DNA of 64,000 nt from Chroogloeocystis siderophila 5.2 s.c.1 (GTDB lineage: Bacteria; Cyanobacteriota; Cyanobacteriia; Cyanobacteriales; Chroococcidiopsidaceae), in contig NZ_MRCC01000010.1 in assembly GCF_001904655.1 (NCBI RefSeq), positions 62,001-126,000 on the forward strand, read 5' to 3'. The position numbers and the translations under genes were made by a program. Shown piece by piece: positions 1 to 9,400 of this stretch (within the stretch, counting starts at the first letter, position 1; every line of letters starts with the position of its first letter). The notes beneath the pieces are model-generated. The model was not told where the DNA came from, searched no databases, and worked only from the letters and a program-made list of their open reading frames with translations.

Positions 1-685
1 AGGCAGATCAGGAATTGGATTAGCTGTGGCAAAACTTGCTCACGCTGAAGGTGCAAGTGTCACTATTTTAGGACGTTCATTAACAAAACTCGAACAAGCA
101 AAAGATTTAATTGGGCAAAATGTCAGAGCGATCGCAACAGATACTATGGATGAAAAGGCAGTTAATCGAGTATTTGCAGAAATTGGAACTTTCAATCATT
201 TATTCATTTCTGCTCAAGAGGCTTCCACTGCGCCATTATCAGAAACTACAATCGAAAAACTGCGTCCTACCCTGGATAGTAAAATTTGGGGAGCCTTTCA
301 TGTTGTGAAACACAGCATCTCTCAAATTCGTGCTGATGGCTCAATTACATTTATTTCGGGTTTAGCTGGGCATCGCGGTTATCCTGGCTTAGCAGTAGCA
401 GGAGCCGCGAATGCAGGAATTGAAGCGGTTGCGCGGAATTTAGCGGTTGAGTTAGCGCCAATACGAGTACAATACAGTTTGTGCTGGTGTCGTTGATACA
501 GAAATGCTTGATAGAATATTTGGCGAGCAACGTGCAGAGGTTGTAAAAGTGATCGCGCAAAAACTTCCTGTCAAGCGAATTGGAAAACCTGAAGAAATTG
601 AGGCGGTGCAGTTTTATTTTTAATGGGTAACGGCTTTATGACAGGAACTACTTTGCTAATAGATGGTGGCGATGCATTAGTTTAA
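1..685 (+). pseudogene. Short-chain dehydrogenase/reductase (SDR), frameshifted, 5' end outside window
   Basis: The reading opens inside a Rossmann fold: the frame from base 2 gives GRSGIGLAVAK, the glycine-rich NAD(P) motif of SDRs. It continues to the SDR core around HLFISAQ and the active-site stretch, where the expected YxxxK appears instead as GYPGLAVAGAANAGIEA. The frame breaks near base 470, where one extra base replaces the expected NTVCAGVVDTEM; that text continues in the next frame (471 to about 615). A second shift near 615 moves the C-terminus (FLMGNGFMTG...IDGGDALV) into a third frame ending at 685. The pieces line up end to end like one SDR of usual length, so this is a decayed gene rather than several small ones. 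The original substrate cannot be told. No neighbour suggests a pathway. Confidence 0.82.
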
Positions 686-786
686 CTGCGTATAAATACA
701 CTAAAAAATAGATATATCGCTATGCAATTTAAGTCTCTGATTACGTAGCATAGGATAATATCTGTGTCTTTAAAAACATTTTTATT

Positions 787-1869
787 ATGACTGATTCGCA
801 TAAAACTAAAGCACAGCAATGGTTATCAATCGGATTGCCGTTTCCTTTAGTTATCTTAAATGGTTGGTTATTGTTACAAGTTTTCGAGTATTTTCAACCA
901 TTAGTGAGTATTTTTGTTTTAGCTGCTATTTTAGCTTTTATTTTAAATTATCCTGTTGATTTTTTGCAACAACGTCAAATTCAACGGAAATATGCTGTTG
1001 GAATTGTTTTTATCACAGCTTTAGTCATTTTAGTTGGTTTAGGTATCACTTTAATTCCACTCTTTTTAGAAGAATTAAATGAAAGTGCTAAACTACTACC
1101 ACAGTGGATTGATTCAGGAAGTGAAAAACTTCACGCCGTTGATGATTGGGCAGCATCGCGAAATTTACCAATTAATTTTACTGAATTAGCGAGTCAAATA
1201 ACAGCACGTCTACCTGAAGAATTAGAATCTTTAGCACAGCGTTTTTTAGGAGTGGCACTAGGCGCAATCGATAGCGTCTCAGAAGTTATTGTAACAGTCG
1301 TTATTAGTTTCTATTTTCTATTAGATGGCGAACGAATCTGGAAAGGAGTTCTTAAAAGATTTCCACCACGTTTTGGTATTGCTTTACAGCAATCTTTAAG
1401 ACAAAATTTCCAAAACTACTTTGTCGGGCAAGTTGCTTTAGCAGTCATTGTTGGGATTGCAATGACTTTAGTATTTCTCTTTTTAGATGTTCCTTTTGGC
1501 TCAATTTTTGGTTTAGGCGTAGGAATTCTTACCCTAATTCCTTTTGGCGATGTTTTGAGTTTTAGTTTGGTGAGTTTATTAGTTGCTTCGCACGATTTTT
1601 GGCTCGGAGTGAAAACATTAGCTGTTGCACTTGTTGTCGATCAAATTATCGATCAAATTGTTGCACCTAGGCTACTCGGAAGTTTTACCGGACTTAGTCC
1701 TGTAGGAATTATTGCAGCATTAGCTATTGGTACAAAACTTGCAGGGCTTTTAGGATTACTCGTTGCTGTACCTTTAGCAAGTTGTTTGAAAGACGTGTTA
1801 GACAATATGCAAGATGAACCTGAAGAAACTAATTCCGCAGTAACCGCAGACCGCTTAGTGTCACAATAA
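787..1869 (+). CDS. AI-2E family transporter / permease-like membrane protein
   Basis: A 360-residue polytopic inner-membrane protein of the AI-2E transporter family (PF01594, formerly UPF0118). It has the family layout: two N-terminal hydrophobic helices (about 15-60), a third near 70-92, a soluble amphipathic stretch (about 95-160), then a C-terminal membrane core with paired helices. Family hallmarks are visible in the core: the stretch around FPPRFG, a GQ-containing segment (FVGQVALAVIVG), and the conserved tail VVDQIIDQIVAPRLLG...LSPVGIIAALAIG. Members export varied small solutes or act as Na+/H+ antiporters, and many cyanobacteria carry several uncharacterised copies, so the substrate is open. 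The ATG at 787 is the first in frame and has no clear Shine-Dalgarno. The last 41 bases overlap the 3' end of the convergent coaT-like gene. Confidence 0.9.
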   Translation: MTDSHKTKAQQWLSIGLPFPLVILNGWLLLQVFEYFQPLVSIFVLAAILAFILNYPVDFLQQRQIQRKYAVGIVFITALVILVGLGITLIPLFLEELNESAKLLPQWIDSGSEKLHAVDDWAASRNLPINFTELASQITARLPEELESLAQRFLGVALGAIDSVSEVIVTVVISFYFLLDGERIWKGVLKRFPPRFGIALQQSLRQNFQNYFVGQVALAVIVGIAMTLVFLFLDVPFGSIFGLGVGILTLIPFGDVLSFSLVSLLVASHDFWLGVKTLAVALVVDQIIDQIVAPRLLGSFTGLSPVGIIAALAIGTKLAGLLGLLVAVPLASCLKDVLDNMQDEPEETNSAVTADRLVSQ

Positions 1870-3784
1870 CAGTTGAACCTTCATGCCCAATTACACCCAA
1901 AGGCAAGGTAATATTACCTACAAAATTCGCAATTAGTAGTAATACAATAAACCCCAAAGCAAACACAATATTTTGTTTAATAATCGATTGCGATCGCCTT
2001 CCTAATCGAATCGCTGCAACTAACTTATCCAAACGATCCGCCATTAACACTATATCCGCCGTTTCCAACGCCACATCACTTCCCGCCGCCCCCATGGCAA
2101 TTCCCACCGATGCTTGAGCAAGTGCAGGTGCGTCATTAATCCCATCACCCACCATCGCCACAGTTTGATATTGCTTCTGTAAATCGCGAATCACATTGAC
2201 CTTATCTTCCGGTAAAAGTCCCGCATAAACGCGATCAATACCGATATCTTGGGCAATATGACGCGCAGTGCGTTCATTATCCCCCGTCAGCATCACAATT
2301 TGCTCAACACCCAGATGCTTTAAGTACGAAACAATTTGAAAAGCTTGCGATCGCACCGTATCCGCCACCGCAACAATTCCTAGTACCTGATTTTCTCTCG
2401 CCACCCACACCACAGTTTTCCCTTCAGCTTCGAGTCGCTGGCTGGATTTCCCCAACACTCTTTGGCAAAGGGGTCTTTCTTCGCAGACGAATGTTGCTTT
2501 TCCGACTCGAACTTCCTGATTATCTATTTCTCCGCTAATCCCCAATCCAGGATGCGAAAGCACATTCTCTATCTTCTCTTCTCTGCGTTCTCTGCGTCTG
2601 TGTGGTTCGTTCCCCGCCTGCACAATCGCCTCACCAATGGGATGTTCCGAATAAGCCTCCAACGCCGCCGCTACCTGCAACACCTCCTCTTGTGTCACCC
2701 CATCCGCCGGAATCACCGCTACAACCTGTAATTTCCCCGTCGTCAAAGTTCCTGTTTTATCAAAAGCGATCGCTCTTACTTTTCCCATCATCTCCAACTG
2801 TGCGCCACTTTTAAATAAAATTCCCTGACGCGCCCCATTGGCGATTCCCGATAATAATGTAGGCATAATCGCCGCCATCAATGCACACGGCGACGCCACA
2901 ACTAAAAAAATCAAAGCCCGATAAATTGTTATTTCCCAATTCCAACCCCAAATCAACGGTGGTAAAATTGCCAGTAGAATTCCACATACCACAATTACCC
3001 GTGCATATCCGCGTTCAAAACGCTCAATAAATAACTGCGATGGGGGTGCTTCGGTTTGCGCTTGTTTGACAAGTTGAATCACGCGCTGAATTAAACTACT
3101 TTCGGGTGGCTGATGTACTCGTAGTTGCAAAGCACCGTAACCATTCAGCGTACCTGCAAAAACTTCATCTCCAATTGTCTTCTCTACTGGTAGCGATTCT
3201 CCTGTAATTGCCGCTTCATTAAGCGTCGTGTAACCTTCAACAATAATGCTATCGGTAGGAATCAATTCTCCAGGTTTGACCAAAATGCGATCGCCAACTT
3301 GTAATTTAGCAACCGGAATCATTTGTTCTTGTCCGTGCAATAATACTCGTGCGGTATCTGCGCTCAAACTCATCAAACTACGAATATCGCGTTCGGTACG
3401 TTGCATGGCATAACCTTCTAACGCACCACTGATTGCAAAGATTAATATTAATACCGCTCCATCAACAATTAAGTAATATTCTCGTCGCCACAAACCCAAT
3501 CCTGCGGCACCTAATGCGGCGACAATCATCAGCAAGTCAACATCAAGTTCTCTTTCTTTCCATAAAGTTGTCAATCCTTCACGGGCGCTTTCGTAACCGC
3601 CAATCACATACGCCGCAAACAGAAGTAACAATCCTAAACCCAGCCAACCCCAGTACAACGATAACCAACCGCAGAATAACAAAATGCCACAGGCGATCGC
3701 AGCAAGTGCATCGGGATGTTCTTTAACAACTTGAGTCCAGCGAGGAATTGCAAGGGAATGAGCCATCACAGTAGTCAATTTCAT
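1829..3784 (-). CDS. coaT: Cobalt-translocating P1B-4 type ATPase (CoaT-like)
   Basis: A P-type metal-efflux ATPase of 651 residues. In order: two N-terminal helix pairs with no CxxC metal-binding domain, the actuator TGES (about 193), the membrane metal site SPC (about 298, in SPCALMAA), the phosphorylation site DKTGTLT (about 340), the nucleotide-binding SEHPIG, the hinge GDGINDAP, and a last helix with GHEGST. SPC together with HEG(G/S)T is the mark of subclass P1B-4 (Co2+, in some members Zn or Fe), not the CPC of Cu/Zn/Cd pumps. The divergent regulator downstream of the toxin-antitoxin pair is a CoaR homologue, which fixes cobalt as the likely substrate. Two starts are possible: ATG 3784, or ATG 3766 (MAHSLAIP). 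The promoter at 3799-3830 would put transcription only about 8 bases before 3784, which favours 3766. Confidence 0.9.
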   Translation of the reverse strand: MKLTTVMAHSLAIPRWTQVVKEHPDALAAIACGILLFCGWLSLYWGWLGLGLLLLFAAYVIGGYESAREGLTTLWKERELDVDLLMIVAALGAAGLGLWRREYYLIVDGAVLILIFAISGALEGYAMQRTERDIRSLMSLSADTARVLLHGQEQMIPVAKLQVGDRILVKPGELIPTDSIIVEGYTTLNEAAITGESLPVEKTIGDEVFAGTLNGYGALQLRVHQPPESSLIQRVIQLVKQAQTEAPPSQLFIERFERGYARVIVVCGILLAILPPLIWGWNWEITIYRALIFLVVASPCALMAAIMPTLLSGIANGARQGILFKSGAQLEMMGKVRAIAFDKTGTLTTGKLQVVAVIPADGVTQEEVLQVAAALEAYSEHPIGEAIVQAGNEPHRRRERREEKIENVLSHPGLGISGEIDNQEVRVGKATFVCEERPLCQRVLGKSSQRLEAEGKTVVWVARENQVLGIVAVADTVRSQAFQIVSYLKHLGVEQIVMLTGDNERTARHIAQDIGIDRVYAGLLPEDKVNVIRDLQKQYQTVAMVGDGINDAPALAQASVGIAMGAAGSDVALETADIVLMADRLDKLVAAIRLGRRSQSIIKQNIVFALGFIVLLLIANFVGNITLPLGVIGHEGSTVIVTLSGLRLLRN

Positions 3785-3798
3785 CAGGCGACTACCCT

Positions 3799-3830
3799 AC
3801 GCTAAACCTTAACATTAATGTCAATGTCAA
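3799..3830 (-). promoter_or_regulatory. Candidate CoaR-controlled coaT promoter with 20-bp spacer
   Basis: On the minus strand a consensus -35 TTGACA (3830-3825) is followed, after 20 bases, by a weak -10 TAGCGT (3804-3799). The spacer contains the near-perfect palindrome TTGACATTAATGTTAA (3824-3809). An overlong 19-20 bp spacer holding a dyad is the signature of MerR-family activated promoters, in which the regulator untwists the DNA. CoaR is a MerR-family protein, so this is the expected target. The assignment is inferred from layout only. Confidence 0.65.
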
Positions 3831-3894
3831 GCTATTGCTCCAACAATTAAAGGAAATGTTGCTAATGTAAATATACAAAATATGTCAAATCTGA

Positions 3895-3912
3895 TATAAT
3901 ATTCTAGAATAT
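3895..3912 (+). promoter_or_regulatory. Promoter -10 and 14-bp palindrome of the toxin-antitoxin pair
   Basis: A perfect -10 hexamer TATAAT (3895-3900) is overlapped by the perfect 14-bp palindrome ATATTCTAGAATAT (3899-3912), just ahead of the toxin gene. Type II antitoxins usually repress their own promoter by binding such a dyad, so this is the natural candidate operator. No good -35 was found. Confidence 0.5.
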
Positions 3913-3954
3913 ATAAACGATGGCAATAAACCATTAGTTTGGCTAAGTGGTGAG

Positions 3955-4245
3955 GTGAAAACACCACCCTTCTCATCTGAGGCTCGCATTGAAGTTGGGT
4001 TTTTGTTACGTAAACTCCAGAATGGAGAGACATTATCGTTACCACATTCGCGCCCGATGCCTAGTATCGGTTCTCACTGCCATGAACTAAGAATTACAGA
4101 CTTGAATAAAGAGTGGCGAATTATCTATCGTATTGATGAAGATGCAATTTTGATTCTAGACGTTTTCCAAAAAACTACACAAAAAACACCATCTTCGGTA
4201 ATTGAAAATTGCAAGAAGCGGATAAAGCGGTATGACGAAATATAA
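3955..4245 (+). CDS. HigB/RelE-like toxin (phage Gp49-like, DUF891), start region damaged
   Basis: A small basic protein of the Gp49-like/HigB family (PF05973), RelE-fold mRNA interferases that cleave ribosome-bound mRNA. Visible family text: VKTPPFSSEAR at the start, LRKLQNGE, LPHSRPMPSIG, HELRITDLNKEWRIIYR, then the ILDVFQKTTQKTP core. The antitoxin follows at once, with only a few bases between the genes. The start is odd. The recognisable N-terminus (NKPLVWLSGEVKTPPF) reaches upstream of GTG 3955 without an in-frame ATG, GTG or TTG before the stop at 3892. An ATG at 3920 lies one base out of phase (ATGGCAATAAACC, where ATGGCAAATAAACC would restore MANKPLVW). The gene may therefore be 5'-frameshifted and silent, or be translated from GTG 3955 as a 96-residue shortened form. 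Confidence 0.75.
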   Translation: MKTPPFSSEARIEVGFLLRKLQNGETLSLPHSRPMPSIGSHCHELRITDLNKEWRIIYRIDEDAILILDVFQKTTQKTPSSVIENCKKRIKRYDEI

Positions 4246-4261
4246 CAAAGGAGTATTGACT

Positions 4262-4630
4262 ATGGATTCAGCAAAACGTCAACGGTTGGAAGCAGCAAGC
4301 TGGAAAATTGGCACGGCAGAGGAGTTTCTGGGACTTTCGTCGGCAGAAGTTGCTCTAATTGAAATGAAGCTAGCACTTAGTAGAAAATTAAAAGAGTATC
4401 GCTTAAATCGTAAGCTTTCTCAAGCTGCTTTAGCACGGCAGATTGATTCGAGTCAATCAAGAGTAGCAAAAATGGAAGCTGGAGAACCATCCGTTTCTAC
4501 TGATTTGTTAATTCGTGCTTTACTGTCGATAGGAGCAACACCGAGAGATATTGCTGAAGCAATTTCTGTGACTACCACCAGTATTGAAGATGCAGCAGAT
4601 AAAAATTTACAGTTGGGTGCAAGTCATTGA
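4262..4630 (+). CDS. XRE/HigA-like HTH antitoxin
   Basis: A 122-residue helix-turn-helix protein, cognate to the RelE-like toxin before it. After a helical N-terminus containing LGLSSAEVALIEMKLALSRK (the usual HigA-type lead-in) comes an XRE HTH: LKEYRLNRKLSQAALARQID with recognition helix SQSRVAKMEAG, then a leucine-rich dimer segment. ATG 4262 was chosen because AAAGGAG lies at good distance upstream (about 4247); an in-frame ATG at 4232 overlaps the toxin and lacks such a site. Its stop is two bases before the coaR start, so toxin, antitoxin and coaR read as one transcription unit. It probably binds the palindrome at 3899-3912 to repress the pair. Confidence 0.85.
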   Translation: MDSAKRQRLEAASWKIGTAEEFLGLSSAEVALIEMKLALSRKLKEYRLNRKLSQAALARQIDSSQSRVAKMEAGEPSVSTDLLIRALLSIGATPRDIAEAISVTTTSIEDAADKNLQLGASH

Positions 4631-4632
4631 TT

Positions 4633-5733
4633 ATGGCAAATGAGTACTTAACAATCAAAGAACTGACTGAAACTGTGGGTGGTAATATGACACCACGCAT
4701 GGTACGGCATTATCATCAAGTGGGGTTATTACCGCAACCGGTGCGATCGCACAGCAACTACCGGCTGTATACGCAACAAGATGTCCAACAATTGCGGCGA
4801 ATTGTCGCCCTAAAGCAACAAGGCTTTCAACTATCGCACATTCGTCAATTACTCGAAACCGATTCGAGTAGCGAAAACACGCTGACAACGCAACTACAAC
4901 AGCAATATCAATCGGTAATGCAACAGTTAGCACGGTTACGCCAAACCGCAGCAGCCTTAGAAGGATTATTAGGGCGCGATCGCGCGTGTCAAAATTTGCA
5001 AGCCGAAGCAATTGCGCAATTGCGACTTTTAGAAGTCGAAACGCAAGATGGATTAGGACAATTAGAACAGTTGTGGGATAGTTGGGATGCTGCAACGCAC
5101 GACCATCCTGAAGCTTTTGCCGAGTCGTTGCAGCGGTTATTACCCGATTTGTCGGATCGTTCTGAAATTGAAGCCGATCTTCTTTCCAAGCTTGTGTTGG
5201 CGTGTGGTGATGTGAGTTTAGTTAACTTTGTGCGGTTGGGAAATCAGGCGATCGCAGCTGCTAGAAATGCTTTATCATCAAATTGCCAAGTTGTCGGCGA
5301 TGTTCCTGCTGTAGTTGCAGCCTTCGATCAAACTCGTTTAAAACATCTTGGCTGTAAAGTGACAACACTGATTGACGATCCTCATATTACCAGTGCGGCT
5401 GAAGCGGAACAAGTTTTCTGGCATCAACATCAACGAAAATTACAGCAACTTGAACGTGGGTGTGTCTTAGTGGTAGGATACGCACCATCGGTACTCATGG
5501 CAGTGTGTGACGCGATAGAAAATGGCATACAACCTGCTTTAATTATCGGAATGCCAATTGGTTTTAGTCATGCCCCCGCAGCTAAACGCAGATTGATGCG
5601 ATCGCGTATTCCTTTTATTACGACTGAGGGAACGTTAGGAGGTGGTTTACTCGCAGCTGTCGCCCTTAATGCACTTGCAGAATCGTTAATTGAAAAGCCC
5701 GACTGTCATTGTTATTTAGATGAGTGTAACTAG
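4633..5733 (+). CDS. coaR: Cobalt-sensing MerR-family regulator with precorrin-isomerase-like domain (CoaR)
   Basis: A 366-residue MerR-family activator. Residues 1-70 form the winged HTH (YLTIKELTETVGG...VRHYHQVGLLPQP), followed by a long dimerisation coiled coil. The C-terminal half resembles precorrin-8X methylmutase (CobH/CbiC): VVGDVPAVVAAF, GYAPSVLMAVCDAIENG, ALIIGMPIGFSHA and GTLGGGLLAAVALNAL are isomerase-like text. The protein ends DCHCYLDEC, containing the Cys-His-Cys motif reported to be needed for cobalt sensing by Synechocystis CoaR. It should activate coaT when cobalt is in excess. ATG 4633 was taken over the upstream in-frame TTG (4627). In Synechocystis coaR and coaT are adjacent and divergent; here the TA pair sits between them, two bases ahead of coaR, so coaR may depend on the TA promoter. 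Confidence 0.93.
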   Translation: MANEYLTIKELTETVGGNMTPRMVRHYHQVGLLPQPVRSHSNYRLYTQQDVQQLRRIVALKQQGFQLSHIRQLLETDSSSENTLTTQLQQQYQSVMQQLARLRQTAAALEGLLGRDRACQNLQAEAIAQLRLLEVETQDGLGQLEQLWDSWDAATHDHPEAFAESLQRLLPDLSDRSEIEADLLSKLVLACGDVSLVNFVRLGNQAIAAARNALSSNCQVVGDVPAVVAAFDQTRLKHLGCKVTTLIDDPHITSAAEAEQVFWHQHQRKLQQLERGCVLVVGYAPSVLMAVCDAIENGIQPALIIGMPIGFSHAPAAKRRLMRSRIPFITTEGTLGGGLLAAVALNALAESLIEKPDCHCYLDECN

Positions 5734-6409
5734 GGGCGATCGCAATTTAGATTAATACTCGCCTAAAGACAGAAACTGATGATAAAACTTGCGCTCAATT
5801 ACCCAGCTTGATTGAGGTGATACAGCACAAATGTCTCTAGTTAACATACATTTTTAGTCCAGAGTCTAAGAAAGATAATTTTTTATAACCCACATCGTAT
5901 CTACAGAAACGAGGTGATCATTTCGCAACACCGAATTTTGCTATGCCAAATTTAGAACCTCATTCTTCTTAAAAATACTTAGTTGATTGCAAAATTAGCT
6001 AAAGGCTTAAAAAGAGATATCCTCTAGGTTCTTATTAAAAAATATTAAAATTTGAATGGACTGCGATTATTTTATCTGTAGATGTAAAGACTAGTAAGTC
6101 AAACAATAGTTTCTTCTAAAAATATGTAAAAATTTTAAGCACTTTCCTCACAACTTCCTCACAATTTTATCATACTTTTAAATCAGTATAATACTACATC
6201 ATTGTTAAGGAAAAGCTCTATCACGAAACACCTTAATTTAAGGCTGTTAATACTAATCTAACTTCCTCCCTGTCAGAGTGGTGTTACTTATGGCAATAAG
6301 CCTACTAGCACGGGGGAAAGAGGTATTTGTTTGATTTTTTGTGTAAAAGGGTTAAAGCAACAGAAATCACCACAAAATTTCATCAAATTTAAATAGGAGA
6401 TTCAAAAAT
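5734..6409. promoter_or_regulatory. Long A/T-rich upstream region of the RTX protease with tandem repeat and promoter
   Basis: No gene was found in these 676 bases. Two things stand out on the plus strand. The 10-mer TTCCTCACAA occurs twice in tandem with an 11-base period (6144-6153 and 6155-6164). A consensus -10 TATAAT lies just after it (6187-6192). Direct repeats one helical turn apart directly upstream of a -10 are typical of OmpR/PhoB-type response-regulator sites. The leader to the gene at 6410 would be about 210 bases, ending in the ribosome site AGGAGA (6395-6400). Confidence 0.45.
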
Positions 6410-9400
6410 ATGGATAAGAACTCTCCAGCCAATGATGTTACCAAATTAACTAACAATAACTATGATGATTATAGTCCATTAATATCAGGTAATAAAGTCA
6501 CGTGGTATGGCTATCCCGAATTTGATGATTCGGAAATATACTTTTATGATGGTCAAAAAATTACTCGATTAACTAATAACAATAGCTATGAGTTTCCTTC
6601 GGATATTTCAGGCAGTAACGTAGTTTGGTCGGATTATGATGGTAATGATAGTGAAATTTATCTCTACAAAGGTACAAATACTATCCAAATTACTGACAAT
6701 AATAACTATGACTATAGCCCAAGAGTAGATGGCAACAAAGTTGTTTGGTATGCCTATAATCAAGACTTTACTGATAGTAATGTCTATCTTTACGATGGTA
6801 CTAAAACTATCCAACTAACCAACAATAATACATCAGCTTATGGTCCAGAAATTTCTGGTAATAATGTAGTTTGGTATGCCTATGACGGCAATGATAGTGA
6901 AATCTATCTCTACAATGGCACGCAGACTATTCAAATCACCAATAATGATACGCCAGACTACAGCCCGCGGATAGATGGCAATAAAATAGTTTGGTCAGGC
7001 TACGACGGTAATGATGATGAAATCTATCTCTACGATGGCACTCAAATCATTCAACTGACTAACAATGACACATACGACTACAGCCCACAGATTTCTGGCA
7101 ATAATGTAGTTTGGCTAGGATACGATGGCAATGATAGTGAAGTCTATCTCTATGATGGAACTCAATCCATCCAAATTACTAACAATAATTTTTCTGAAAA
7201 TGACCCACAGATAGATGGCAACAGAATAGTTTGGTCAGGCTACGACGGTAACGATGAGGAAATCTATCTCTACGATGGCGATATCACCCAATTAACAGAT
7301 AATAACACTTATGATTACAGCCCCCAAATCTCCGGCAATAAAGTTGTTTGGAGCGGATATGATGGTTCAGACTACGAAATTTACCTTTATGAGATTCCGC
7401 CAGGTCTTAAACTCGATGGCACAGAAGAAGATGATATTCTAACGGGTGGCAGAGGTCCCGACACAATTTCTGGTTTTGGTGGTGACGATATTTTACAAGG
7501 GTTGGGCGGCAATGACCTCATTTTTGGTGGCAGTGGTAATGACCTAATTACTGGAGGAGATGGTAAAGATAGAGCCGAAGGTGGACTGGGTAACGATACG
7601 ATCTCTGGTAATAGCGGTAACGATATCCTAATTGGAAACGAAGGAAACGACAACATTCTTGGTGGTGAGGGTAATGACTCGATTGAGGGTGGTACTGGTC
7701 AAGACCGCTTACTCGGACAAGCAGGCGATGATCTGATCTTGGGTCAAGGTGGTAATGATATCCTTGATGGTGGAGATGGCGTAGATTTGCTCTTGGGTGG
7801 AGCCGGAAGCGATCGCCTTGTTGGTGGTAGAGGGAATGATAGTCTCAGCGGCAATGTAGGAGCAGATACTCTCGTAGGTGGATTTGATAACGATAGCCTC
7901 GATGGTGGAGTCGGAAATGATCGACTTGTTGGCGTTCACCTTCCTGTTGTTGCTAGTGCCCCTTCAGGATACGGTACTGGTGAAATTGATACGCTTTTTG
8001 GCAATACAGGTAGCGATACCTTTGTGCTGGGCGATCAAGTTCGCGCGTACTACGACGACGGCGATCCACTAACGACAGGAGAGTCTGACTACGCTTTAAT
8101 CACCGATTACAACGCCAGCGAAGATACCCTAGAACGTTATGGTACAGATAATCTGTATAAACTAGACTACTTTACTACTCCAGAAGGACGAGTAGATGCA
8201 GCGATGATCTACGATTCAGGGGTGACAGCCAGGGGAGAGACGATCGCAATTTTACAAGGAAAGGCTCCTAATTCCACCGCAACTGCGACAACGCTTGCTG
8301 CTCAACCAATCGTAGATGACGATACCAGTGATCCTATTCTTGAAAATACAAACCCATTAGTCCAACTAGAGGGGTTGATAGAAGGAAGAGACTATGCACA
8401 AGGCGAGGTGATCATTAAGCTGAACGCTGGAGTCAGCAGTAGCGAAGCTAATACCCTACGCGAAAAACTAGGTGCAGAAGTTATAGAAACTACCAAAACC
8501 CTAGGAATTCAACGCTGGTCAATCTCCGGAACAAGTGTTAGACAGGTGATCGAGAGTTTCGGTAACGATCCACGCATTGAGTACATTCAACCGAACTTTA
8601 TTGTTCGTACTACAGCAACAATTCCCAGCGATCCGCGATTTAAAGAACTTTGGGGACTCAACAATACAGGACAAACAGGTGGTAAGGTAGATGCCGATAT
8701 TGATGCTCCTGAAGCTTGGGATACTCAAACGGGAAGTGATGTCGTTGTGGGAGTTATTGATACAGGCGTAGATTATACGCATCCAGACCTCAACGACAAC
8801 ATGTGGAAGAATCCAGGTGAAGTTGCTGGAGATGGCATTGACAATGATGGTAATGGATTTGTTGATGATGTCTACGGTTATGACTTCGTGTACGAAGATA
8901 GCGATCCGATGGATGTTTTCGGTCATGGAACGCACGTCTCCGGAACAATTGCCGCTGAAGCGAATAATAATCAAGGCATTGTCGGCGTCAACTGGAATGC
9001 CAAAATTATGGCGCTGAAGTTCCTGAGCGACGACGGTTGGGGCTATACTTTCGATGCGATTCAAGCAGTAGAATACGCCACCTTGATGAAGAAAAACCAT
9101 GGAGTCAACATTAATCTAACTAACAATAGCTGGGGTGGTGGCGGCTACGACCAAGGATTGTATGATGCGATCGCAGCCGCAGGTCAAGCAGGACAATTAT
9201 TTATCGCAGCTGCTGGTAATGGCTACGGTAACGACAATGACACAAATCCTTTTTATCCTGCGACTTACAACCTCGATAACGTCATCTCTGTCGCTGCAAC
9301 TAACCATAACGATCAACTAGCCTATTTTTCTAATATTGGAGCAACAACCGTCGATCTTGCAGCACCAGGAGAAAATGTTCTCAGCACGGTTCCTGGAGGA

